From the NCBI GenBank assembly GCA_012270995.1, contig JAAXHG010000201.1, positions 57,682-121,681 of the forward strand: a stretch of DNA of 64,000 bases, read 5' to 3'. Source of the stretch: Vicinamibacteraceae bacterium. GTDB taxonomy: Bacteria; Acidobacteriota; Thermoanaerobaculia; Multivoradales; Multivoraceae. Positions 39,501-47,134 of this stretch are shown here, piece after piece. Under the pieces are notes generated by a model, which was not told the DNA's origin, made no database searches, and was given only the letters and a program-made list of their open reading frames with translations. How positions within the stretch are numbered: the stretch's first letter is position 1; each line of letters starts with the position of its first letter. A program made the translations under genes and the position numbers.

Positions 39501-40066
39501 CTCTCCCGGTCGGCGACGATGTGCTCCGGCCCCATCCCCACTTGCGGGGCGCGCGCCGCCTGGCCGATGAAGAGCCCCGCCGTGACGCGGCCGCGCAGAG
39601 ACGGCGTCCCGTAGATCGTCTTCGCGATGCGCCGCGCCTGGTCCGTCGCCAGAGCGTTCATCGGGTAGATGAGGATCGCCTTGATCCCTTTCCGGCCCTC
39701 CGGCGTGCTCGCCTGTTCGCGGCAGTAGTCGAGAATCGGCAGCAGGAAGCACTCCGTCTTCCCCGACCCCGTGCCGGTGGCGATGACCGTCGAGCGCCCC
39801 GCATCCGCCGCGAGCCGCGAGAAGGCGGTCCGCTGGTGGCGGTACGGCGTGTAGCCGAGAGGGATCTCCGGGAACGGCTCGCCGCCTTCCGGCGCGTGCC
39901 GGTACGGCAGGGCGATGGACAGATACGGACCCTTGACCAGGTTCTCGGGCTCCGTCAGGAAGTCGTCGATGACGCCCGCCAGCTCCGGGTTGGACGGACC
40001 GAAGCCGGTCCTGAGGAAGGACCGGAGAGCGTCGGCGACTTCCGAGGCGACGGCGGAGGGGATCAT
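33500..40066 (-). CDS. Giant DEAD/DEAH-box helicase with DUF1998/MZB C-terminal region (DruE / DrmA-DrmB-like)
   Basis: 2188 aa; YRHQRTAFSRLAADAGRSTVIATGTGSGKTECFLLPIL; YLAVDELHAFDGAQGTD; LGIDIGDLSTVVLCSVPPARQNYVQRIGRAGRRDGNAF; YDTVPGGTGYLKELM...CPCNQDPEKDGCYRCVFAYRRGRD; several CxxC motifs. Confidence 0.85.
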   Translation of the reverse strand: MIPSAVASEVADALRSFLRTGFGPSNPELAGVIDDFLTEPENLVKGPYLSIALPYRHAPEGGEPFPEIPLGYTPYRHQRTAFSRLAADAGRSTVIATGTGSGKTECFLLPILDYCREQASTPEGRKGIKAILIYPMNALATDQARRIAKTIYGTPSLRGRVTAGLFIGQAARAPQVGMGPEHIVADRESLLEQPPDILLTNYKMLDYLLVRPSDQRLWRFNEPGTLRYLAVDELHAFDGAQGTDLACLIRRLRARLGASEGLICAGTSATLGGEGAEPELREYASRIFAQPFEPGSIVGETRQSIDEFLGGSLIGGYLMPGADLAADLADVLDRRRESAEDYIRGLHELFFDVPIEGGFESDGWRVALADRLREHATFVNLLRVLDGRAMPVVEVANRLRRSLPVAAGSEALAVLDGLCALISVARRREGGEESDRLLPFLQVGLHLWVRELRRMVCSVYDVASAQGSHEDAAVEAGDETSSDAAAGDGAVSGAPHRLRHSDDLKPDDRSVHLPLIQCRECRATGWGAVKRGGEERVERDLRVFYNRFFARDVDVQYFFPGEAPSPARGIDGTICGGCGRLTARPENAGKPCAGCGGDQVLRVFRPDAVVKRAIGGGRGSKMQLSRDCPYCGAGEALIVFGARASSLLGVALGQTFASRHNDDRKVIAFSDNVQDAAHRAGFVAARTWPNNVRAAIAQVVEEHGEISLSELIGGATDDGRVVARWRGGNAGTAGFGAERFVSEFIAPDRLWLRDFAALRRRGRLPRGSDLPELVARRLRWEAFAEFGHRSTIGRTLERTRAAAIGVDRERFDRARREAWSRIREIGGFREIEVETVRALLLGILRRMKNRGAIWSDLVEGFLASGASRWWLTRQRALQDFGPRSPLPVFPADRPVKGDGLAPLLGRPSRRSWYRNWTIKVLSPLDPLSATHDAPDVLAAALESLESAGLVRRVDAGGAQAWALDPASLYATSRVAVMRCEKSNRVLVVPAREVDIWRGVPCLDLAADDVYGGHEAASAPSWFGRLYRKTAIRRLVAAEHTALLTREERAELQERFADPESKPWAPNVLSATPTLELGIDIGDLSTVVLCSVPPARQNYVQRIGRAGRRDGNAFTLTVAAGRPHDLYFYEEPLDMLGGSVEPPGVFLNASAVLERQLTAFCFDGWAATGIAEDAVPRRIRPVLDSVEGKALDRFPHPLFDFVRERAEALLDGFFSAFSDSLDEASKTYLRGFLLGDAEGQPSLRLRLLERFLEVAEERKSLRAEIEALRRRIAALRRDPPDEATGNEIRELAQERGGLQRLLRDLNGRNTFNFLTDEGLLPNYAFPEAGVTLKSVIYRRRERRREESGGYGAAAGDAGFEYDTYEYMRPAASALGELAPENRFYAGGRRVRIDRIDLRLSGIETWRLCASCSYCERVDVKDEHGACPRCGDGMWADAGQRRSMLPLRLVHAFTPDRRSRIVDERDDREPLFYTRQLVADFEPRAVERAYAMPNSERPFGFEYISSATFREMNFGRLGQGGQPTMFAGVELPRDGFRVCTRCGKVQGDRDDDPVHARTCPARSPAARTRGAGAGPSAFGAVAGAGQSGDGDIEDCLYLYRQFRSEAVRMLLPAGAALGTERRVASFVASLELGLKRWFSGRIDHLRAMTSEYPDAGTNTRRRYLMLYDTVPGGTGYLKELMSEPSKLLGVFETALDALVSCPCNQDPEKDGCYRCVFAYRRGRDMASTSRTAAVEILQAILAQREDLEEVEGLAAVNFAQPLESELEERLVAALSQVRVDGEPVRLRRDLVRGCPGYVLTVAGSTWYMAPQVDLGLADGVAAPSRPDFVIRPARTTSRQQPIAVFTDGFEFHRDRTDDDSLKRMALVRAGYLAWSLTWRDVVEDAAVDSTFDLAGNGDTDLQVALDQSWGVAALRARFAVESSLKLLARYLAKPDPEHWKRAVFASLCGLFDSREMLDPGLRSRFESRAAETLPDEARAALADLERPVAVAGRGAWAGTAPENADLLVALPPAAVEQGDPDGMRAAVYLRDDTDGRARGDYRRVWNGVLRLFNLLQFLPGAWWTTRKGIEERLYDALDGVSDPARAPGEVEALWKEALELVAPDLLPVLEALSRGGAPPPEVGFELCGEDGVVLAEAELAWPERRVAALWPDEPEQAGALVSAGWRVVSGDADDLDGLAREIAKAIAEED

Positions 40067-40190
40067 GGGCGGCTAGGATCGGTGACCGCCACGGGCGGCC
40101 CGCGAGACCGAGGGCACTCTAACCCCAGTCGTCCGCCCCGGAACTCGACAGCCGTGCGCTCTGGGGCTAACTGTTGTAGCGTGCCGAGGA

Positions 40191-40430
40191 ATGCGGCCTC
40201 GACATCCGAAGAAGGAGGTCGAGGCCGCGCTGGCCGAGGCGGAGGCGGCGGGCTGGACCGTGACGCAGACGCCACGCGGCCATCGATGGGGCGTGATGAA
40301 GTGTGGTGAAGCCAGTCGGTCGGGATGCCAGCCGTCGATCTGGTCGACGCCCAAGGACCCAGGCGACCACGCCAAACGGCTACGGCGCGCCATCAAGCGC
40401 TGCCCCCACGGCTGGAACCGACCGGATTAA
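40191..40430 (+). CDS. Small toxin-like protein of an uncharacterised TA-like pair (SIWSTPK-x-PG-x-HA motif)
   Basis: 79 aa MRPRHPKKEVEAALAEAEAAGWTVTQTPRGHRWGVMKC...CQPSIWSTPKDPGDHAKRLRRAIKRC; a HicA-like basic fold is suspected, by motif only. Confidence 0.55.
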   Translation: MRPRHPKKEVEAALAEAEAAGWTVTQTPRGHRWGVMKCGEASRSGCQPSIWSTPKDPGDHAKRLRRAIKRCPHGWNRPD

Positions 40431-40444
40431 AGGAGGACAGACCG

Positions 40445-40942
40445 ATGCCGACCCAGCGATTCACCCTCATCGTCGAGGGTCCCGACCTGCAGTCCGAACC
40501 GCTCATCGACGAGTTGTTCGAAGCTGGCTGTGACGACGCCACGATCGGCCGGTGCGACGGCGTCCAGTACGTCGACTTTGACCGCGAGGCCACCGATCTT
40601 GGCGCCGCGGTTCTCTCCGCGGTGCGAGATGTCCAGCAGTTCGAGGGCGTTCACGTGACGGGCATCATCGACGTCGAGCCTGCCCCGACGGCAGAAGCCG
40701 CGCCCCAGTCGCAGACCGCCTGCGTCACGCTCCTCGCAGCAGCGCAGAGGCCTGCCTGCCTCACGGACGCCGCTGCGTTCTCGGAGAACGTGTACGTGGC
40801 TTGGCGTCGGACTGACCTGGCACGCCCTTCTCGAGTCGGCTCGGCAAAGAAGTGGCACATGGCGAGCGCCGAGTTGCTGGAGCCAGCACTGGCCTGGGCT
40901 TTCGTCGCGAGTGTCTCGACTTCTCTCCGGCCGGCGGGATAG
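40445..40942 (+). CDS. Partner (antitoxin-like) protein, C-terminal half possibly frame-disrupted
   Basis: SD AAAGGAGG (40430-40437); MPTQRFTLIVEGPDLQSEPLIDELFEAGCDDATIGRCDGVQYVDFDREATDLGAAVLSAVRDVQ. Confidence 0.5.
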   Translation: MPTQRFTLIVEGPDLQSEPLIDELFEAGCDDATIGRCDGVQYVDFDREATDLGAAVLSAVRDVQQFEGVHVTGIIDVEPAPTAEAAPQSQTACVTLLAAAQRPACLTDAAAFSENVYVAWRRTDLARPSRVGSAKKWHMASAELLEPALAWAFVASVSTSLRPAG

Positions 40943-41061
40943 GGCCGTCAGGCTAGAGCAGCGGTTCCTCTGACGACGGTGCCTGCGAGTCGCGCCCATC
41001 ACGCCATCGTGTCCGCGACGTTCCATCCACCCGCGGTCGCTCGGCCAGCCATCCGACACAG

Positions 41062-44000
41062 GTGTGGTCTACAGTGACTGATCCAAAGCCCTCGACGAAG
41101 ACAGCACTAGCCATGCGAAGCGGGGATCAGTGTGCTCATCCGGATTGCGGGCAGCGCCTCACGCACCAGCCAGGGCCCTCCGCTACCACGACCATCGTCG
41201 GAGAGATGTGCCACATCCACGGCAGAAAGCCCGGAAGTGCGCGGTGGAATCCGGAGCTGACCGAGGAGCAGATCCGGGATTCCTCCAACCTGATCTACCT
41301 CTGTCCGAACCATCACACGATGGTGGACAAGAACCCCGATACCTACACGGCTGACCTACTGCGAAAGTGGAAGAACGACCACGAGATCAAGGTGACGGCG
41401 GCCAGGATTGAGGATGCTGCCCGCGAACCGCGGGTGGAACCCTCTGTTCGTTTCCCCACGTCCCTTGTGGATCGGGAAGTTGAAGCCGCACTTCTCTCCA
41501 TCAGGCAAGGCCGCCTTTTTCCCGACTTCGATACACGGGTTCGTTGTCTGCGACTCGGCACGGCCCTAACGAAGGGCGATTATGTAGGTGGCACGGCCGC
41601 CATCCGCTGCCGCGCTCTGGCTTGGTGTGCCCGGGTCCTGAGCCGGACCGATGAGGCGGAGACCGCGAAGGAGCATCTCCGTGAGGCGCGCCACTTGGGT
41701 GCCCCCGAGGAAGTCGTGATCGCGGAAGCGCTCACTCGGTCGCACGGAGGCGAGCACACAGTCGCCTTTAGGGCCCTCGCTGACGTGCACTCGATGACGG
41801 CGCAGTCCGCTGCTTTGATCGTAGCGGCCGACCGAGATGGTCCGGCAGGGGCCGTGCGATGGGCCACGGACGCCGGCGTCTCGGCGGTCGATTTGGACCC
41901 GGACGGCAAGTACGTGCTGCTCGCCTACCTCCTTGATCTCGGCCACTGGGAAGCGGCGTTCTCGACTCTCGACGCGGTGACGGAGGACGACCGCGCTGGC
42001 GCACCGGCCCTTGGCAGGCTGACGGGCTTCGCGAGCCTCCTGCGGGCCGTGCCGCACGATCTTCGTTCCACCGTGGCCCAAGGCGTCCCGTTCTTCGCAG
42101 CGGACTTTCCTCTAGCGGCGGATCGTGAAGCGCTGCGGACTCGCAGCCGCGCTTGGCGCCACTTCCGTGGCGCCGCCGAAGCCGCTCGTGGCTTGGGCTG
42201 CGCTCTGACCGCGGAGACGTGCGAAGAGTACGCCCTATGGCTCGAACTGCTCGATCCGGGCCGCAGGAACGAGGCGCGAATGGAATTGCAGATCAAGCTC
42301 CAGGACCTCGGCGCCAACCTCCGCTTCGTGCGATTGGCATTGCAATTCGGCATGCCGGTTGACGTCGCGACGGTCGAACGGGAGATTCGACGCGAAGTTG
42401 CAAGAAGAGGCTCCAGCACGGAGGGCACGGCGATCGCCCGGCTGGCGATCGCCCTGAAGCAAGAGACGGCCGGAGCGTTCGCGGAGTACGTCGAGCGGCA
42501 CCGGCAGGAACTCGCCGGCCATGTCGACGACCGAGCGCTCGCCTCTCTGGAAGTAGCTGCCCTGTCGCGCGCCAAGCGCTTCGACCAAGCGCGGCTCAAG
42601 CTGAGCAAGCTCGTACGAGGAGGGCTCGATGATGCCGAGGCGGACCGGCTTCGCGACGCAATCGCCAGGGGCGAAGGTAGCGACACGACGGTTTCACTGA
42701 GAAGGCGTTTCGAAGAGACCGGCACGTTAGGGGATCTCGCTGACCTCGTCGAGGCGCTCTCCGTTCAGGGCGAACTCAAGGAGTACTGCAAGTACTGCGC
42801 GCTCCTTTTCCAGGAGACTCGCGCTCCTGACGTTGCCGAACGGCTGGCCAACGCGCTGATGCATGCACAGGACTACCCGGGACTTGCGGCCTTTCTGGAG
42901 TCCAACGCGGATCAGGTCGAGCAGTCCGAAGCGTTGCGGCTCGCCTTCTGCTGGTCGCTGTTCTGGCAGGGCGCCTTGCCAGAGGCCCAGGAGGCCTTGG
43001 CCAGCTTCAGCGGCAAGCGGAACCAGCCGGATTACCGCAACCTGCAGATCCAGTTGGCGCTCTCCCTGGGTGACTGGGAGTCGGCATTGGCGGTCGTCGA
43101 GAGCGAGTATCGATCCCGCGAACGAAGACGTGGGCGGGAGTTGCTGGACATCGCGCAACTTGCCGGCGCCTTGGGATCGCCGCGCGTGAAAGCGCTGGCG
43201 TCAGCTGCGGCCCAGAAGGCTGAGGACAAAGCGGAGTTCCTCTTGGCTCTCCACATGCTGGCGGTCAAGGGCGGGTGGGATCACGAGCCGGAGGCTGTTG
43301 CCTGGCTGCACCGCGCGGCCGAACTCTCTGGGCCGGACGGTCCTGTTCAGACCGCACCTCTCAAGACGATCGCTGAGAGGATGCTCCCGTGGCGCGAGAG
43401 TCGCGTCAACGTGCTCGGGAAACTGGACGCGGGCGAGATCCCGGCTTTCGTGGCCGCCGAGTTTCTCAACTGTGGCCTCTCGGACTTGATGCTGCGCCCG
43501 GCCATTGCCAATCTGGCCGAGCCGGACCCCCGCAGACGGCGTCCGGTACCAGCGTACAGCGGCAAGCGGTCCAGGGTGCGCTGTGAAACGGCGCGCCGGG
43601 CGATCTTCGAGCCGACCGCACTCTTGACCTTGGGCTATCTGAACCTGCTCGACCAGGGTCTGGACGCTTTCGACGCGGTCGAGATTCCCCACTCGACGCT
43701 GAGGTGGCTCCTGGACGAGAGGACGGCAGCGTCCTTCCACCAGCCCAGCCAAGTAGAGGATGCTCGCCGGATCCGGGACCTGATCCAGGACGGGGCGGTC
43801 CTGGTGGCCCGATCAACGGGACGTCTGGACCGCGAACTTGCTTCCCGGATAGGTCCCGAGCTCGCTTCGCTGATCGCTGAAGCCGAGACGACTGAACATG
43901 CGGGCAGACAGCGTCTGGTCGTTCGTCCGTTTCCGGTTCATCGTGTCGGATCGCTTATGGATGAGGAGGTCGATCTTTCGGCCCACTATCCCGCGCTCAC

Positions 44001-45159
44001 CGGCTGCCAAGCGGTCGTTGACAGCCTGCACCAGCAGGGCCTCCTGACCGAGGAGAGGCACCAGGCCGCAGTTTCGTATCTGCGTCTCCAGGAGAAGCCA
44101 TGGCCTCGGCAGCCAGAGATCAGCGCGTCCGCCGTTCTTTACTTGGACGGTCTGGCGGTGACCTACTTGCTTCGGTTGGACATGATTGGGCTACTGCGAG
44201 ACGGCGGCTTCACGGTCTACGTCCCAGATGGCGATGTTCGGAGGATGTACGACCTGCTCTCCTACGAAGTCGCCTCAAGCAAAGTGAAGGCGATCTTGGA
44301 GCGCATCCGAGTCGCCCTCCGTTCACGGATCGAAACCGGGCAGGTGGCCGTCGGCCCTTTCCTGCCTCTCGCTGCATCCCAGGAAGGCTCGCGTACACAA
44401 CATCCCACCATGGAAGTGATCGCCTTGGCCGATCGCGCGGACGTCATCGTCTCCGACGACCGGTTCGGCGGTGGCTACGCGACAATCGGCGAGGGCGACG
44501 AGGTGGCGTTGACTGCCACGACGCTCGACCTTCTCGATACCCTCGCATCGACCGGAGCGACATCGCAGGAGGACCGGCGACGCCACAGGACCCGGCTTCG
44601 GCGTGCCGGCTACCTGTTTGTGCCAGTCGAGGAGGACGAGATTCTGGTTCACCTTCGCGACGCGGAAGTCGGACACGAGCGCGTCTTGGAGATGGCAGCA
44701 CTGAGGGCTGTGCGAGAGAACCTCCTGATCTCCCGCATGGGCGGCTGCCTCCAATTGCCCGACGAGGGGCCTTGGCTCGCAGCGACGATGACGGCCTTCA
44801 TTGTCGCCTTGAAGGCGATGTGGAAGGACGGGCTTGAACTCGCTGATGCGCGGGCCAAGTCGGACTGGATTCTGGATCAGATCGACCTCCGAGGTTGGAC
44901 TCACCGGCTACCCTTGGACAGTGCGAGCCGGACCATGGATGGACACCGAGCGGAACAACTCATCCGGCTCTCGCTGGCGCCGCCAGAGGCCTCGGCGACG
45001 GTGAGCGCGGAGTATTGGGAATGGGTCGATAAGCGACTGCTGAAGCCGATCCAGGTGGCTGAACCGGCCCTTTACGCTTGGCTCGCCGAGCAGTTCTTCC
45101 TCACGGTCTCGCGAGTGGCCGACAGGGCTGCTGAGAACCCGGAGCACGACGATGGATGA
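41062..45159 (+). CDS. HNH-nuclease / helical-repeat / tandem PIN-like multidomain protein (1365 aa)
   Basis: HNH: CAHPDCGQRL...GEMCHIHGRKPGSARWNPELTEEQIRDSSNLIYLCPNHHTMVDKNPDTY; long alpha-helical repeat middle; C-terminal IFEPTALLTLGYLNLLDQGLDAF...IPHSTLRWLLDE and VLYLDGLAVTYLLRLDMIGLL...ALADRADVIVSDDRF. Confidence 0.7.
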   Translation: MWSTVTDPKPSTKTALAMRSGDQCAHPDCGQRLTHQPGPSATTTIVGEMCHIHGRKPGSARWNPELTEEQIRDSSNLIYLCPNHHTMVDKNPDTYTADLLRKWKNDHEIKVTAARIEDAAREPRVEPSVRFPTSLVDREVEAALLSIRQGRLFPDFDTRVRCLRLGTALTKGDYVGGTAAIRCRALAWCARVLSRTDEAETAKEHLREARHLGAPEEVVIAEALTRSHGGEHTVAFRALADVHSMTAQSAALIVAADRDGPAGAVRWATDAGVSAVDLDPDGKYVLLAYLLDLGHWEAAFSTLDAVTEDDRAGAPALGRLTGFASLLRAVPHDLRSTVAQGVPFFAADFPLAADREALRTRSRAWRHFRGAAEAARGLGCALTAETCEEYALWLELLDPGRRNEARMELQIKLQDLGANLRFVRLALQFGMPVDVATVEREIRREVARRGSSTEGTAIARLAIALKQETAGAFAEYVERHRQELAGHVDDRALASLEVAALSRAKRFDQARLKLSKLVRGGLDDAEADRLRDAIARGEGSDTTVSLRRRFEETGTLGDLADLVEALSVQGELKEYCKYCALLFQETRAPDVAERLANALMHAQDYPGLAAFLESNADQVEQSEALRLAFCWSLFWQGALPEAQEALASFSGKRNQPDYRNLQIQLALSLGDWESALAVVESEYRSRERRRGRELLDIAQLAGALGSPRVKALASAAAQKAEDKAEFLLALHMLAVKGGWDHEPEAVAWLHRAAELSGPDGPVQTAPLKTIAERMLPWRESRVNVLGKLDAGEIPAFVAAEFLNCGLSDLMLRPAIANLAEPDPRRRRPVPAYSGKRSRVRCETARRAIFEPTALLTLGYLNLLDQGLDAFDAVEIPHSTLRWLLDERTAASFHQPSQVEDARRIRDLIQDGAVLVARSTGRLDRELASRIGPELASLIAEAETTEHAGRQRLVVRPFPVHRVGSLMDEEVDLSAHYPALTGCQAVVDSLHQQGLLTEERHQAAVSYLRLQEKPWPRQPEISASAVLYLDGLAVTYLLRLDMIGLLRDGGFTVYVPDGDVRRMYDLLSYEVASSKVKAILERIRVALRSRIETGQVAVGPFLPLAASQEGSRTQHPTMEVIALADRADVIVSDDRFGGGYATIGEGDEVALTATTLDLLDTLASTGATSQEDRRRHRTRLRRAGYLFVPVEEDEILVHLRDAEVGHERVLEMAALRAVRENLLISRMGGCLQLPDEGPWLAATMTAFIVALKAMWKDGLELADARAKSDWILDQIDLRGWTHRLPLDSASRTMDGHRAEQLIRLSLAPPEASATVSAEYWEWVDKRLLKPIQVAEPALYAWLAEQFFLTVSRVADRAAENPEHDDG

Positions 45160-47113
45160 TGCGAGGGAGATTCGAGAGGCGACGGCCTTGCTCGCACTGA
45201 GCTGCATGCCGCCATCCCTCCGAGAGACGCTGGCGCGTGACGCCCGGATGCGTGATGGCTATGGCATCCGGATCGACACCATTCTCGAGCTTGGCCATTC
45301 GGAATTCAGTGTGCCGGTCCCCGAAATCGTGCGCGGCGTCAAGAGCGCTCTCGACGGTGCCTCGGAAGCAACCATCCGGGACAAGGGCGGAAGCGACTGG
45401 CTAGTCGAAGCGGAGACCGGCGTCGACCAGCCGACCCTCTTCATCGTCCGAGGTGAGCAGAGAGTCGGCATGCATGCGTGGCTGACGCTGTCGCCGGACC
45501 GCGGTACGAGACTTCGTTGTCTCGACGCCCTTGCCGCCGATACCGGTCTACCGCCGAAGGCCTGCTCGTCTTGGCGGCGGATCCTCAAGGAAGGGAGCCT
45601 CCGGGGGGAGGAGGTGCCAGACTTCCTCACGGACCTCCATGCTACGGCCCGCGTCCAGGAGGAGTTTCTCGCCAATGGCGTCGGCGGGCCTGGGCTGAAC
45701 TCGCTGCTCGCCGCGCCTCCGTCCCGGGCCTACTTCGAGAGGCTCGTCGGCCCGCGGGGCGACAGCGATTCCATCCAGCTTCACGCGGCGGCCGGCGGCG
45801 AGGAACGCCTCCGGGAACTGGCCGCCTGGAAGCCATATGAGGGCTTCTTGCAGAGTCTCTACATGGCCGCGCATCCCGATTTGAGCGCTCGCATTGGGGT
45901 CGACGGCCTGAGCAGCGAGCAGCTCGAGCGGGCGTTCGACTTCATTCGTCGCGCGGGCGACCGAGTTTCACAGCTTGGCGCCATCGAGGTCGGGCTCCGG
46001 GTTTCCGTCGACCGGCCGGAAGTGAGTCCGGCGCTCAAGGAACTGGTGGAGTCGATTCGTGCAGACGACACGACTGGAAGCGCCAGTGGCTTCCGCGGCT
46101 ACTCGCTCCTTTACGTTCTTGTGTCGAGCGAGCTCGCGACCCGCCAGCAGCTCGCCGGCGAACCTCCCTTCTACCGCCGTCTGGCAGCCATGGCACAGGC
46201 AGGTGTGATTCAGCGGCAGATGGCCGCTGCGGGCATCGCGCTCGAGAACTCCGCCATCGGCTCGGTCGTCGGGGAGTACTTCCTGCAGTCCCTCGTGGAC
46301 CTCAGGCTGGAGCCGCGCCGGTTTCCCGCCCTCGGATCAGCGGATCAACTGCGAAACCACTTCTTTGGGCGAATCGCGCGAGCCGCCGAGCGCTACGAGA
46401 ACGAAGTGGACCCGGATCTGATCCGCGACCTGGCGCAGGTGATGGGCCCCGAGCAGCTTCGAGAGGCCGGGAGCAAGTACGTCTTGTACGCCCCCGGACC
46501 GCTTGGAGAACTCGAGGAAGGCCGGGAGTTGCCAGCGGAGTTTGCCCAAGCGATCCAGGCCCAGCTTGGCGCCGGGAAGGCCGCCACCCCCGCCGGCTTT
46601 GCTGCGCTCAGAACCTCGGCGGCGAGCTTCCGTGTCGGCAATGCGCAGGCGGATCTAGCGGCGGACGTGCTCGCGGGTTCGGATTTCCAGTTGGAAGAAG
46701 TCAGTAGCCGCTCGGAACTGGTCGCCACTCTGGGGCACTTGGCGTCCGTTGCCGCCGTCGCGCGAAGCGAGACGCTCGCGGACACGCTTCGGGTTGCAGT
46801 CAGAACGTCCCGTCAAGACCCTGATCTCAGGACCGAGCTCAACGAAGCGGTTACGGCCTTGCTGGTCGCCGCCGCGAGCCGGGCCGACATCGGGGATTGG
46901 GCGAGTTTCGTGGGAGACTGCCTTACGGAACTCGCGTTCAGCGACCTGACCGGAGACGAGGGCGGGGTCCTCCACGGCTATGTGCGTCGGCTTTGCGAGA
47001 TGGTCCCCGAACTCTGGGCTACCTGCGGAACTGCGGACGCAGCACTGCTCGCGTACATAGGTTCGCCGGCAAGCAAGGAAGACAAGCACGACGAGGGGCG
47101 CGGCGCCCACTGA
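45152..47113 (+). CDS. Uncharacterised 653-aa protein translationally coupled to the HNH/PIN protein
   Basis: Long open frame whose start overlaps the upstream stop by 8 nt; no family recognised. Confidence 0.6.
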   Translation: MDDAREIREATALLALSCMPPSLRETLARDARMRDGYGIRIDTILELGHSEFSVPVPEIVRGVKSALDGASEATIRDKGGSDWLVEAETGVDQPTLFIVRGEQRVGMHAWLTLSPDRGTRLRCLDALAADTGLPPKACSSWRRILKEGSLRGEEVPDFLTDLHATARVQEEFLANGVGGPGLNSLLAAPPSRAYFERLVGPRGDSDSIQLHAAAGGEERLRELAAWKPYEGFLQSLYMAAHPDLSARIGVDGLSSEQLERAFDFIRRAGDRVSQLGAIEVGLRVSVDRPEVSPALKELVESIRADDTTGSASGFRGYSLLYVLVSSELATRQQLAGEPPFYRRLAAMAQAGVIQRQMAAAGIALENSAIGSVVGEYFLQSLVDLRLEPRRFPALGSADQLRNHFFGRIARAAERYENEVDPDLIRDLAQVMGPEQLREAGSKYVLYAPGPLGELEEGRELPAEFAQAIQAQLGAGKAATPAGFAALRTSAASFRVGNAQADLAADVLAGSDFQLEEVSSRSELVATLGHLASVAAVARSETLADTLRVAVRTSRQDPDLRTELNEAVTALLVAAASRADIGDWASFVGDCLTELAFSDLTGDEGGVLHGYVRRLCEMVPELWATCGTADAALLAYIGSPASKEDKHDEGRGAH

Positions 47114-47134
47114 CCCAAGTAACGCTCGCCGAGG

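Noticed and set aside
36350-40309. 1319-aa plus-strand ORF
   Set aside because: Antisense to the giant DUF1998 helicase, which has unambiguous helicase motifs.
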